Assembly (NCBI RefSeq): GCF_937127095.1
Contig: NZ_CAKZLP010000019.1
Coordinates: 1 to 64,000 of the forward strand
Direction: 5' to 3'
DNA: 64,000 bases
From: an uncultured Amphritea sp.
GTDB lineage: Bacteria > Pseudomonadota > Gammaproteobacteria > Pseudomonadales > Balneatricaceae
Shown here: positions 26,058 through 34,740 of the stretch, in pieces
Position numbering within the stretch: position 1 is the first letter of the stretch
Layout of the letters: every line of letters starts with the position of its first letter
The notes under the pieces: model-generated
Told to the model about the DNA's origin: nothing
Database searches by the model: none
What the model saw: the letters and a program-made list of their open reading frames with translations, nothing else
Position numbers and translations under genes: made by a program

Positions 26058-27341
26058 ATGCAGCGTACTTTATGTTTCATCTTTCTATTCTTTTTCAGTG
26101 TGCTGGCGCGGGCTGAACTGACCGTCGAAATTACTCAGGGGGTTGATCAGCCAACACCGGTGGCTGTGGTGCCGTTTGCGTTGAATGGTGTTCAGGCACT
26201 GCCTGAAGACGTTGCCCAGGTGGTCAGTGATGACCTTTATCGAAGTGGCATGTTCAAAATTATGCCGCGGGAAAATATGCTTAGTTTTCCCTCTGATCGA
26301 AACTCTCTCTTTTTTCGCGACTGGCGTATCAGTGGCAGCGATTTTATTGTTATTGGCCAAATTAAAGAGACCGAAGGTCAGTTGACGGTTGCTTTCGAAC
26401 TCTATGATGTTCTTAAAGAGGAGCGCATCCTGGGCGAGGAGATCAAGGCTAACCGGACTAACCTGCGTGCTGTCGGTCACTATATCAGTGATAAGGTCTT
26501 TGAAGCGTTGACCGGAGTACGGGGTGCGTTCTCTACCCGTATTGTTTACGTAACCGCGAAACAGCTGGCAGCCTCGAAACATCGTTATCGTTTGATGCTG
26601 GCTGATTCTGATGGACATAATCCCCGGACTATTCTGGAGTCAAAAGAACCTATTCTGTCTCCTGCCTGGTCCCGTGATGGCACTAAGCTGGCCTATGTTT
26701 CATTTGAGTCGGGCCGTCCCGCGGTCTACATCCAGTACCTTGCTACCGGTAAGCGGGAAAAAGTCCAGTCTTTCCGCGGCCTGAATGGCGCCCCTGCCTG
26801 GTCACCCGATGGCAAGCAGCTGGCGCTGGTGCTTTCTAAAGACGGTAACCCGGAGATCTATGTGCTGGATCTGCAGCAGCGACGTCTGACCCGTGTTACA
26901 CATCATTTTGGTATTGATACCGAGCCATCCTGGTCGCCTGATGGGCAATCGCTGATCTTTACCTCGGACCGGGGTGGTCAGCCGCAGATCTATTCGATCT
27001 ATCTGCCGACCCGGGATGTCACACGGCTGACATTTGAAGGACAGTATAATGCCCGTGGTCGTCTGACTCAGGATGGACGTTTTCTGGCGATGGTGCATCA
27101 GAGCAATGGTTCATTCCATATCGCGGTGCAGGATCTGCGTACCGGCCGGGTCGATCTGCTGACTGAAACCTTCATGGATGAGTCACCAACCATCGCGCCC
27201 AACGGCAGTATTATCCTTTATGCCACCCAGGAAGGTGTGCGCGGAGTGTTGTCAGCGGTGTCGCTGGATGGTCGGGTGAAGTTCCGCTTGCCGTCATCGG
27301 ATGGCGATGTTCGTGAGCCGGCCTGGTCTCCATTCCAGTAA
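26058..27341 (+). CDS. tolB: Tol-Pal system protein TolB
   Basis: This encodes 427 residues with a signal peptide (FFFSVLARA, cut before ELTVEI). The periplasmic protein has an N-terminal domain that meets TolA and Pal and a six-bladed propeller; the blades show as repeated PAWSxDG-type motifs (SPAWSRDG, APAWSPDG, EPSWSPDG). It starts six bases after tolA. A hairpin without a T-run lies downstream (27431-27453), before pal. Confidence 0.97.
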   Translation: MQRTLCFIFLFFFSVLARAELTVEITQGVDQPTPVAVVPFALNGVQALPEDVAQVVSDDLYRSGMFKIMPRENMLSFPSDRNSLFFRDWRISGSDFIVIGQIKETEGQLTVAFELYDVLKEERILGEEIKANRTNLRAVGHYISDKVFEALTGVRGAFSTRIVYVTAKQLAASKHRYRLMLADSDGHNPRTILESKEPILSPAWSRDGTKLAYVSFESGRPAVYIQYLATGKREKVQSFRGLNGAPAWSPDGKQLALVLSKDGNPEIYVLDLQQRRLTRVTHHFGIDTEPSWSPDGQSLIFTSDRGGQPQIYSIYLPTRDVTRLTFEGQYNARGRLTQDGRFLAMVHQSNGSFHIAVQDLRTGRVDLLTETFMDESPTIAPNGSIILYATQEGVRGVLSAVSLDGRVKFRLPSSDGDVREPAWSPFQ

Positions 27342-27537
27342 GGTGTTTGGCCAGTTGATGTGCGGCAGTGACTGCACTGAGTGACAAGGTGACTGCGCAA
27401 AGGTACAAAGTTAAATCAAATAGTTAGAAAAGCCGTAGTATTATCATACGGCTCTTGCAATCAGGCTTAGCAAGCTTTACTTTAAGCAGGATTAAGGTTT
27501 AATTTGCACATTATTGGCTAAATATTAGGAGTGTTCG

Positions 27538-28044
27538 ATGCGTGCTATGAATATTGGTAAAGCGACTGCTTTGGCGCTGACCGTAGTTTGGGCTGCTGGT
27601 TGTAGTACAACAAATACAACAGATACAGATACCATGGGTAGCGACGCTACTCCAACAACGACTACTCAGGCAGTTTCTGATTCTTCTATGTCCGGTACCT
27701 CTATGGCCGATATTAAGAATCTGGCAACCGTTTTCTACTTTGACTTTGATCAGACTCAGGTTAAAGCAGAAGCTGTACAGGCACTACGTGGTCATGCAAA
27801 GTATCTGGTTGCTAACCCTTCTGCGTCTGTTGTTCTGGAAGGTCACGCTGATGAGCGTGGTACCCGTGAATACAACATGGCTCTGGGTGAGCGTCGTGCA
27901 CAGGCTATCGCGCGTGTTCTGACTGTTAACGGTGTTTCCAGCAGCCAGATTGAACTGGTTAGCTTTGGTGAAGAGAAGCCAGTGGTAATGGGCCATAACG
28001 ATAGTTCATGGGCTCAGAACCGTCGCGTAGAACTGAAATACTAA
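27538..28044 (+). CDS. pal: peptidoglycan-associated lipoprotein Pal
   Basis: This encodes 168 residues. The signal peptide ends in a lipobox (VVWAAGC), so the protein is anchored in the outer membrane by lipid. A Ser/Thr-rich linker is followed by an OmpA-like peptidoglycan-binding domain ([31 protein letters not shown]). An AGGAG ribosome site precedes the ATG. The 196-base gap after tolB may hold a separate promoter. Confidence 0.97.
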   Translation: MRAMNIGKATALALTVVWAAGCSTTNTTDTDTMGSDATPTTTTQAVSDSSMSGTSMADIKNLATVFYFDFDQTQVKAEAVQALRGHAKYLVANPSASVVLEGHADERGTREYNMALGERRAQAIARVLTVNGVSSSQIELVSFGEEKPVVMGHNDSSWAQNRRVELKY

Positions 28045-28062
28045 TCACCCTTCAGGTCGTTA

Positions 28063-28905
28063 GTGTCTATGCGCAAAACATATAGCCTTACTGCTGCACT
28101 GGTGCTCTTTAGCGCCGGTGCTTCAGCGGCGGATCCCGTTCCCGTGATTGAGCTGCAGATGGATGATAGTTCTGCAAACCGGTCAACAGTCGCTCGTTCC
28201 TCGGGTCAGTTTGGTGGTGGTAGCAGTGATACACTGATGCTGTTACAACAACTGCAGGATGAGGTACGTTCCCTTCGGGGTATGGTCGAGCAGCAGCAAT
28301 ATCAGATTCGGCAGATGGAGCAGCAACAACGCGACCGTTACCGTGATCTTGATCGCCGAATCGCTGTTGGGCAAAGCTCTGGTGGACAAAGCTCCGGTGG
28401 ACAAAGTTCTGCTGGACAAAGCTCTATTGGACAGAGCTCATCTGTGCCATCTCCTCAAACAGGCTCAGGTGATTCTTCATTGACACCAGCAGCCACACAA
28501 CCGATACCGGTACCTTTACCCGCCTCCGATAGTACGCCGACAGATAGTCAGGCATATCAGGAAGCATTTGGACTGGTGCGGCAAAAAGATTTCCCGGCTG
28601 CGCTTAAGGCATTCGATAAATTCATTGAGCTTTATCCGGACAGTGCGCGATTACCTAACGCCTATTACTGGGTGGGTGAGGTGAATCTCGCAGAGCAGAA
28701 ACTGGAACCGGCTAAAACGGCGTTTGAGAAAGTATTGCAAACTTTCCCTGAGCACCGAAAAGCGGCTGATGCAGCCTATAAGCTTGGCGTGATTTATCAT
28801 CAGATGGGTGATCAGGCTAAAGCAAATGAAATGTTCAATTCAACGATCTCACGTTATCCCGATAGTTCTGCGGCCAACCTGGCCCGCGATTATCTGAAAC
28901 GATAA
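28063..28905 (+). CDS. cpoB: cell division coordinator CpoB (YbgF)
   Basis: This encodes 280 residues. The GTG at 28063 has AGG six bases upstream; an ATG two codons later is possible. A signal peptide (AGASA) is followed by a coiled-coil trimerisation segment rich in Gln (about 60-105), a low-complexity linker with five GQSS units, and TPR-like repeats (YQEAFGLVRQKDFPAALKAF, then PNAYYWVGEVNLAEQ). It coordinates peptidoglycan synthesis with Tol-driven constriction. Confidence 0.95.
   Translation: MSMRKTYSLTAALVLFSAGASAADPVPVIELQMDDSSANRSTVARSSGQFGGGSSDTLMLLQQLQDEVRSLRGMVEQQQYQIRQMEQQQRDRYRDLDRRIAVGQSSGGQSSGGQSSAGQSSIGQSSSVPSPQTGSGDSSLTPAATQPIPVPLPASDSTPTDSQAYQEAFGLVRQKDFPAALKAFDKFIELYPDSARLPNAYYWVGEVNLAEQKLEPAKTAFEKVLQTFPEHRKAADAAYKLGVIYHQMGDQAKANEMFNSTISRYPDSSAANLARDYLKR
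28369..28443 (+). repeat. 15-bp in-frame tandem repeat in cpoB
   Basis: Five 15-base units of the form GGACAAAGCTCTGGT code for GQSSG, GQSSG, GQSSA, GQSSI and GQSSS. They form the flexible linker between the coiled coil and the TPR domain. Confidence 0.9.
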
Positions 28906-28931
28906 CCACTAAACATCTTTAAGGTTTTACG

Positions 28932-29618
28932 ATGAGTACTCCCTCCAACAATGCTGTTGTATTGTTATCCGGCGGCCTTGATTCCGCGACAGCGTTGGCG
29001 ATGGCCGCTGAGCGTGGCTTTAACTGCTATGTGTTGAGCTTTGATTATGGTCAGCGTTCACAGACTGAATTGGTAGCTGCCAAGAAAATTGCAGCAGATC
29101 TTAATGTTAAAGAGCATCGGATCGTGCGCCTGCATCTTGAAGATTTTGGTGGCTCTGCGCTGACGGATAATAGTATTGATGTGCCTGATCATGAGGAGGA
29201 GGGGATTCCCGTCACCTATGTGCCTGCACGTAATACCGTGTTCATGTCCTTGGCACTGGCCTGGGCAGAAGTGCTGCATGCACAGCATATTTTTATCGGT
29301 GTGAATGCCGTTGATTACTCTGGTTATCCTGATTGTCGCCCTGAATATATTGCAGCGTTTGAGCATATGGCAAACCTGGCGACTAAAACCGGTGTAGAGG
29401 GTGAGAGGCTTACCATTGAAACGCCACTGATCGACCTGACTAAAGCGCAGATCATTAGTGAAGGCACGCGTCTGGGGGTTAACTACGGTCTGACCGTTTC
29501 CTGCTATCAGGCCGATGATGATGGGCGTGCCTGTGGTGTATGCGACAGCTGCAGATTAAGAGCGAAAGGCTTTGAGGATGCAGGTGTGGCCGATCCGACG
29601 CGTTACGTGGCTGTTTGA
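28932..29618 (+). CDS. queC: 7-cyano-7-deazaguanine synthase
   Basis: This encodes 228 residues. It makes preQ0 from 7-carboxy-7-deazaguanine with ATP and ammonia, in queuosine biosynthesis. The PP-loop SGGLDSATA is near residue 14, and a zinc-binding cluster ([10 protein letters not shown], with an earlier Cys in SCYQADD) is near the C-terminus. It lies 26 bases after cpoB and is probably part of the same transcript. queE, its usual neighbour, is not present here. Confidence 0.97.
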   Translation: MSTPSNNAVVLLSGGLDSATALAMAAERGFNCYVLSFDYGQRSQTELVAAKKIAADLNVKEHRIVRLHLEDFGGSALTDNSIDVPDHEEEGIPVTYVPARNTVFMSLALAWAEVLHAQHIFIGVNAVDYSGYPDCRPEYIAAFEHMANLATKTGVEGERLTIETPLIDLTKAQIISEGTRLGVNYGLTVSCYQADDDGRACGVCDSCRLRAKGFEDAGVADPTRYVAV

Positions 29619-29672
29619 TAACTCAGTTGAAGATTAACTGACCAATTAAATAGCCATACCTATCTGGAAATG

Positions 29673-29695
29673 GGAGCTGAAAAGGCTCCTTTTTT
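29673..29695 (+). terminator. intrinsic terminator after queC
   Basis: A short GGAGC/GCTCC stem with a seven-base loop is followed by a T-run. It should end the tol-queC transcript. A TATAAT element at 29751-29756 then offers a possible nadA -10. Confidence 0.75.
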
Positions 29696-29811
29696 GTTAT
29701 TTTTACTGATCCTTTACAGAGAATTAACATTTTCAGTATTACAGTGATGGTATAATATCTGTTTGTTTCAACTCCGTTACCATTTCATTACCTAATTAAG
29801 AATATTTGTGA

Positions 29812-30861
29812 ATGTTGAATAATCAAGAGCTTTCAGATCGTATTCTGGTCCAGGAACATTTTGCCAAAGAGCACCTTCCGGGGACGCTGGATCTGCAAAA
29901 ACAGGAAGAATACAAGAACCGTATCAAGCAACTTCTGATCGAGAAGGATGCTTGTCTGGTGGCGCATTACTATACCGATGAAGTGTTGCAGCAGCTTGCA
30001 GATGAGACTGGTGGTTGTGTATCTGACTCTCTGGAGATGGCCCGTTTCGGTGCTAACCATCCGGCTACTACGTTGCTTGTAGCTGGGGTGAAGTTTATGG
30101 GGGAAACAGCGAAGATTCTGAATCCCGAAAAACGCGTGTTGATGCCAACCCTGGAAGCAACCTGTTCACTGGATATCGGCTGCCCGGCAGATGAGTTTAC
30201 TGCCTTTTGCGACGCTCACCCAGACCATGAAGTGGTTGTCTATGCCAATACCTCCGCTGCAGTTAAAGCGCGCGCGGACTGGGTGGTGACCTCCGGTATC
30301 GCCCTGAAAGTCGTTGAACATCTGGCTGATCAGGGTAAGAAAATTATCTGGGCTCCCGATAAACATCTGGGCGAGTATGTGCAGAAGCAAACCGGTATCG
30401 AGATGCTGATGTGGGATGCCGCCTGTATTGTTCATGAAGAGTTTAAGGCGCAGCGGCTGCTGGATTTGAAAAAAGTCTATCCCGATGCTGCGGTGCTGGT
30501 GCACCCTGAGTCGCCAGATGCAGTCGTAGAGCTGGCAGACGTGGTGGGTTCAACCACGCAGATTATCAATGCTGCACGGGACCTGCCGAATAAGCAGTTT
30601 ATTGTCGCCACTGACCGGGCTATCTTTTATAAGATGCGCCAGGCCGCACCGGATAAAGAGTTTATCGAAGCACCCACGGGCGGTTCAGGTGCAACCTGTC
30701 GCAGCTGTGCACACTGTCCCTGGATGGCGATGAACGGCCTTGAGAATGTGCTTAGTGCGCTTGAGCATGGCACCGACGAGGTTCTGGTGGATGAGTCGCT
30801 GATCGATGATGCCCGACGTCCGCTGCAGCGGATGCTGGATTTCTCAGCACAAAACGGCTGA
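29812..30861 (+). CDS. nadA: quinolinate synthase
   Basis: This encodes 349 residues. It condenses iminoaspartate with dihydroxyacetone phosphate to quinolinate in NAD synthesis. The three 4Fe-4S ligands fit C118 (ATCSLDIGC), C205 ([10 protein letters not shown]) and C302 in the CRSCAHC cluster; the other Cys of that cluster are conserved but not ligands. The length matches the E. coli enzyme. Confidence 0.97.
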   Translation: MLNNQELSDRILVQEHFAKEHLPGTLDLQKQEEYKNRIKQLLIEKDACLVAHYYTDEVLQQLADETGGCVSDSLEMARFGANHPATTLLVAGVKFMGETAKILNPEKRVLMPTLEATCSLDIGCPADEFTAFCDAHPDHEVVVYANTSAAVKARADWVVTSGIALKVVEHLADQGKKIIWAPDKHLGEYVQKQTGIEMLMWDAACIVHEEFKAQRLLDLKKVYPDAAVLVHPESPDAVVELADVVGSTTQIINAARDLPNKQFIVATDRAIFYKMRQAAPDKEFIEAPTGGSGATCRSCAHCPWMAMNGLENVLSALEHGTDEVLVDESLIDDARRPLQRMLDFSAQNG

Positions 30862-30880
30862 AGGTTTCTCTAATGCATAA

Positions 30881-30910
30881 AAAAGCCTGCTATATTTAGC
30901 AGGCTTTTTT
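30881..30910. terminator. bidirectional terminator
   Basis: A GCCTGCTA/TAGCAGGC stem is flanked by an A-run and a T-run. It serves nadA from the left and the leftward MaoC gene from the right. Confidence 0.88.
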
Positions 30911-30941
30911 GTATCGGGTAAAACTGGCTAAGAAGATGCGA

Positions 30942-31373
30942 TTAAGCAGGGCGTTTATCAACCATGAAAATGCCATAGCCGGTAGCCACCAGCTTGTCGC
31001 CGACATGGACATCGGTGCGCATTTTCACACGACGACGTTTTTCATCAATCTCTTCAATTGTGCCCGATGCTTTAGCAGTATCGCCAATGTAAACCGGTGC
31101 TTTGAACTGAATAGACTGATCGATATAGATCGCACCAGGCCCTGGTAAGCGGGTACCGGCAACGGTTGATATCAATGCCGCAGAAAACATTCCGTGGACG
31201 ATGCGATTTTTAAACTGAGTGGTAGCCGCGTATTCACTATTAATATGGATCGGGTTATTGTCACCGGAAATGCCTGCAAACATATACACATCGGCCTCGG
31301 AGATCGTCTTGGCATAAGAGGCACTCATGCCGACTTCCAGATCTTCCAGGTAGTAACCGTGCAGTTCATCCAT
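30942..31373 (-). CDS. MaoC-like (R)-specific enoyl-CoA hydratase
   Basis: This encodes 143 residues from the ATG at 31373, with GAGAGGA upstream; a more distal ATG adds eight residues. The hot-dog fold has the hydratase motif FAGISGDNNPIHINSEYA, in which Asp and His act on the substrate. Such enzymes hydrate trans-2-enoyl-CoA. A role in fatty-acid or polyhydroxyalkanoate metabolism is possible. It stands alone and convergent with nadA. Confidence 0.9.
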   Translation of the reverse strand: MDELHGYYLEDLEVGMSASYAKTISEADVYMFAGISGDNNPIHINSEYAATTQFKNRIVHGMFSAALISTVAGTRLPGPGAIYIDQSIQFKAPVYIGDTAKASGTIEEIDEKRRRVKMRTDVHVGDKLVATGYGIFMVDKRPA

Positions 31374-31734
31374 TAGTAATTCCTCTCTGTAGCGCAATGA
31401 TTATTATCGCAATTGGTGCTTATCGGTCAGCACTCACCAGTCATCGACTAGCGGGTGCTGTTTATTCATGTTTTTGCTTACTGTTATAGGCGTAAACCCT
31501 AACGTAGTCTGGTTACTCTTTCAATGAAGTATTCGGACAGAAACCAAGTAAAACAGGTTTTTGTTGCACTGCGAAGTCTTTATGTTGACCAGTTTGAGTG
31601 CACTGTGCTCTTTTAGGAGTGAGCGGCGCACATTTGCACTCAACAGTTTCGTCCTTCCCCGGGGTTAGTATTGCAGTTTCAGCCCGGCTATGGACAATGA
31701 GACCTCTTCGTACAGCGGATAGGGTAACCTGGTA
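31374..31734. other. intergenic region
   Basis: About 360 bases without a supported gene or strong hairpin. It should carry divergent control sequences for the MaoC gene and the 31735 gene. No promoter could be assigned with confidence. Confidence 0.4.
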
Positions 31735-32109
31735 ATGGTAACAAAAGTATTACTGACACTACTGGTAATTGTGCTGGCCTACCTCTATCTGAGACGCCGT
31801 ATGAACCGCAATACACCGCAGCGGCCGCGTGTGAAAACAGAACCTGTGAGTAGTGATACGCCGGTTAAAACGATCGCTATACTGTTTGTTCTGGTGTCGT
31901 TTACGCTGACGGTGGGGTTCTTTGTGTACCGCTGGATTGACGGCAATCAACTGCTCAGAGTAACGCTGATCTCACCTCAGAGCAGTGAGCCGCTTTACTA
32001 TCAGGTGCATAAGTCTGAACTGCAGGAGCGTAGCTTTACCACCACCGACGGTCAGATTATCCGCATTGGCGGACAGGACCGGTTGCAGATTGAAACGGTG
32101 GCGGATTGA
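31735..32109 (+). CDS. unknown protein with two membrane segments
   Basis: This encodes 124 residues. Two membrane segments are clear (about residues 4-20 and 45-66), joined by a basic loop (RRRMNRNTPQRPRVK) and followed by a small C-terminal domain rich in beta strands. No family was recognised. It is the first of three codirectional poorly known genes. Confidence 0.6.
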   Translation: MVTKVLLTLLVIVLAYLYLRRRMNRNTPQRPRVKTEPVSSDTPVKTIAILFVLVSFTLTVGFFVYRWIDGNQLLRVTLISPQSSEPLYYQVHKSELQERSFTTTDGQIIRIGGQDRLQIETVAD

Positions 32110-32279
32110 GGTGGTTTCACTGATGCTTTTAAAATACAACCCGCTATAATGGCGACGTCAGTCAGGCTCGTCTGACTATATCTTGTTATAGCCTCCCATT
32201 TTTCTGAGTCAATCAGCCTTTGTCGCTGAGTTGGTTAGCACCCATGTCAGTTGAGTGATCTGTGTTACAGGGATTATGA

Positions 32280-32885
32280 ATGTTTCAGCGTACCAGTCTT
32301 CATAGCCATAAAACCTTACCGTCGAGTATCAACGGTGATGGTGGTTACCGCCAGCTGGCCAGCTCTGGTTATCAGTTGCCGCTGTGCTGGTTGATGCTGT
32401 TTCAGCAGAGCGATCTGCAGATGCAAAAGGTTTACAGCCATGAGGGTGAACAAACCTGTGAATACACCACGCTTATCTGCACTAAAACAGAGGCACTGCA
32501 ACGTTATCAGCGTGCTGCTGAGCGCTTTAAGAGTTTGCTTGCCAACCGCTGCGATACCTACTTCGATTACTGGCAGCAGTATCTCGAATATAATGCGGAT
32601 GAGTATCTGCATCTGGATGCAACAGCCCTGTGGATGACCGGTGATGAACAGGCTTATCTGGATAATCTTAGTCTTAGTCTGAGCGGGGTTAGCTGGGTGG
32701 TATCGGATGAGTGTCGCTGGAAACGTAGCTGGCTGGAGTCTCTGCCGTTTCTGGGGCGGGCCTTTGACCCCCTTGAGCCGGCACTAAAACATGATGGCGT
32801 GCGTCATCTGCTGATACAGAGCGGGGTGCTGGACGCCGATGGCGGCATCTATATCGATAAGTCAGTGCTTCAGGGCAAAATATGA
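32280..32885 (+). CDS. unknown soluble protein upstream of MFS transporter
   Basis: This encodes 201 residues without a signal peptide or membrane segment. The composition is mixed helix and strand, with Trp-rich stretches (DYWQQYLEYNADEYLHLD, then RWKRSWLESLPFLG). No family was recognised. It overlaps the MFS gene by four bases, so the two are translationally coupled and may act together. A TATAAT element lies at 32145-32150. Confidence 0.7.
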   Translation: MFQRTSLHSHKTLPSSINGDGGYRQLASSGYQLPLCWLMLFQQSDLQMQKVYSHEGEQTCEYTTLICTKTEALQRYQRAAERFKSLLANRCDTYFDYWQQYLEYNADEYLHLDATALWMTGDEQAYLDNLSLSLSGVSWVVSDECRWKRSWLESLPFLGRAFDPLEPALKHDGVRHLLIQSGVLDADGGIYIDKSVLQGKI

Positions 32886-34060
32886 ATATCACCGTCATAC
32901 TGTTGTCGCTGTGTCAGGCGTTACTGACCACCGGTAACGTACTGCTTATCTCCGTCAATGCGTTGATTGGCCAGCAGCTGGCACCATCCCCCGGGCTTAT
33001 TACGCTGCCAGTTGCGATGCAGTTTGTTGGTTTGATGTGTGCGACCATACCTGCTTCATTAGTAATGGCCCGGATTGGCAGGAAGAACGGTTTCTATCTG
33101 GGCAATAGTGTCGGCATACTCGGGGCACTATGCTGTATTTTTGCCCTGCAGCAGGGACAGTTCATGCTGTTCTGTAGCGGTACTTTTCTACTGGGTATCG
33201 GCATTGGATTCGGCACGTTATACCGTTTTGCGGCGATAGAAGCCTGTCCTGATGAGCAAAAAAGCCGGGCGATCTCATTAGTGATGGCGGGCGGTGTCAT
33301 CGCTGCAGTATTAGGTCCTAACCTTGCGATAAGCAGTCGTAGCTGGCTGGATGACAGTGTTTTTACCGGCGCTTTCATTGGTTTGTTGCTGCTCTATGTC
33401 ATCGCTCTGATACTGCTCTCTTTTGTGCGTATGCCAACACCGGTTACAACCTCGCAAGTGCAGGAGGACGCCCGGCCGATAACTCAGATTATTCTGCAGC
33501 CGGTATTTATTGTCGCTGTCACTATCGCCATGGTCAGCTATGCAGTGATGAATCTGATTATGACGGTCACCCCGGTGGCGATGGCTCGCTGTGGTTTTGA
33601 CTTCAGTACGTCGGCCTGGGTGATTGAATGGCACGTATTGGGGATGTTTCTGCCCTCATTTGTTACGCCCAGAATCATTGCCAGATTGGGTTTGCTGCCG
33701 GTGATGGTGCTGGGAGCGCTGTTGATGTTGCTGTGCATCGCGTGCAACCTGCATGGCGTGAGTCAGTGGCACTTCTGGGCAGCTCTGGCGCTGCTAGGCG
33801 TAGGCTGGAACTTTATGTTTATCAGTGCAACGCAACTGGTGACCTCCGCTTACCGATCTGCCGAAAAGGCTAAAAGTCAGGCGGCGAATGAATTTTTAGT
33901 CTTTGGTATGGTGACCGTGTCCGCATTCAGTTCTGGCTGGCTTGAATCGACGCTGGGATGGCAGATGTTAAATACCCTGATGATTCCGGTACTGATCTGG
34001 GCGGTGCTGGTTATTTTTGTTTATCGTAAGCCTGTCGTTCATCATCTGCAGAGAGGGTGA
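32882..34060 (+). CDS. MFS transporter
   Basis: This encodes 392 residues with about 12 membrane segments. The loop ARIGRKNGFYLGN near residues 60-75 is the typical MFS motif A position, and a long central loop separates the two halves near residue 190. The substrate is unknown. Translational coupling to the preceding unknown soluble protein is the only contextual clue. Confidence 0.88.
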   Translation: MNITVILLSLCQALLTTGNVLLISVNALIGQQLAPSPGLITLPVAMQFVGLMCATIPASLVMARIGRKNGFYLGNSVGILGALCCIFALQQGQFMLFCSGTFLLGIGIGFGTLYRFAAIEACPDEQKSRAISLVMAGGVIAAVLGPNLAISSRSWLDDSVFTGAFIGLLLLYVIALILLSFVRMPTPVTTSQVQEDARPITQIILQPVFIVAVTIAMVSYAVMNLIMTVTPVAMARCGFDFSTSAWVIEWHVLGMFLPSFVTPRIIARLGLLPVMVLGALLMLLCIACNLHGVSQWHFWAALALLGVGWNFMFISATQLVTSAYRSAEKAKSQAANEFLVFGMVTVSAFSSGWLESTLGWQMLNTLMIPVLIWAVLVIFVYRKPVVHHLQRG

Positions 34061-34098
34061 AACAGGTATTGAGCGTAAAAGTTGATTGATAAAAAAGG

Positions 34099-34124
34099 GG
34101 GCCACAGACTCATGTCTGTGGCCC
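34099..34124. terminator. strong hairpin, likely terminator
   Basis: A perfect 11-bp stem GGGCCACAGAC/GTCTGTGGCCC has a four-base loop. An A-run precedes it, so the T-run faces the minus strand. It lies 38 bases after the MFS gene. Confidence 0.6.
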
Positions 34125-34401
34125 AATTAATGTTGATGAACAAATGTTGATGATTTTACATTACGCTACTGGGGAACCCCCGCCTTGAAACGACTTGCTT
34201 CACTTTCTAGTATACCTTGTACAACCTATAACACTTTTTAACGTCCTGAAATATGCTTCATTAGCAGGGAATTTCAGTATTGGCCGGGATCTGAATTCCG
34301 TCAAGAAAATTTCTGGTTATTAGTTTATAACCCTTTCGGGACTTGTGTCATATGCCAAAGTGTAGTGCAATGCAGCCCATAACTGATGTTGGAATGAGTC
34401 G
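34125..34401. other. long leader or intergenic region with sigma-70-like promoter
   Basis: No gene is supported here. TTGAAA at 34185-34190 and TAGTAT at 34208-34213 are separated by 17 bases and form a plausible sigma-70 promoter about 190 bases before the next start. A long leader or a small RNA may follow it. Confidence 0.35.
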
Positions 34402-34659
34402 ATGAAAAGTTACCTGTTTACCACTGAAACAGATCGCGGTGGCGTCATGCTGTGTGAGATCGAAGACTTCGATACCGCGGTTAAATATCTGTGTAACCGT
34501 TTTGATGGGGTGGTTAAAATTGAATCTGCAGAGCAGGTATGGGAGCTACCTGAAGCGGATAAGCTGGCGGTACAAGCCCCAACCGTTCCTGAGATTGCCG
34601 CTCCAGCCGGATCAGTTACCCCGGATGCCGCCCCTGAACCTGCTGACCTGTTCGGCTAA
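34402..34659 (+). CDS. small unknown protein upstream of recC
   Basis: This encodes 85 residues. Residues 1-55 look like a compact domain (YLFTTETDRGGVMLCEIEDF), and the tail is rich in Pro, Ala and Glu and probably disordered. It lies 81 bases before recC. No family was recognised. Confidence 0.65.
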   Translation: MKSYLFTTETDRGGVMLCEIEDFDTAVKYLCNRFDGVVKIESAEQVWELPEADKLAVQAPTVPEIAAPAGSVTPDAAPEPADLFG

Positions 34660-34740
34660 GCGATAAAACCGGTTCATCCCCGTCGCCGCATCAGGTATTC
34701 TTACAGTCCGTAAAATCAAAGGATTAACAGGGCGGGCTGA

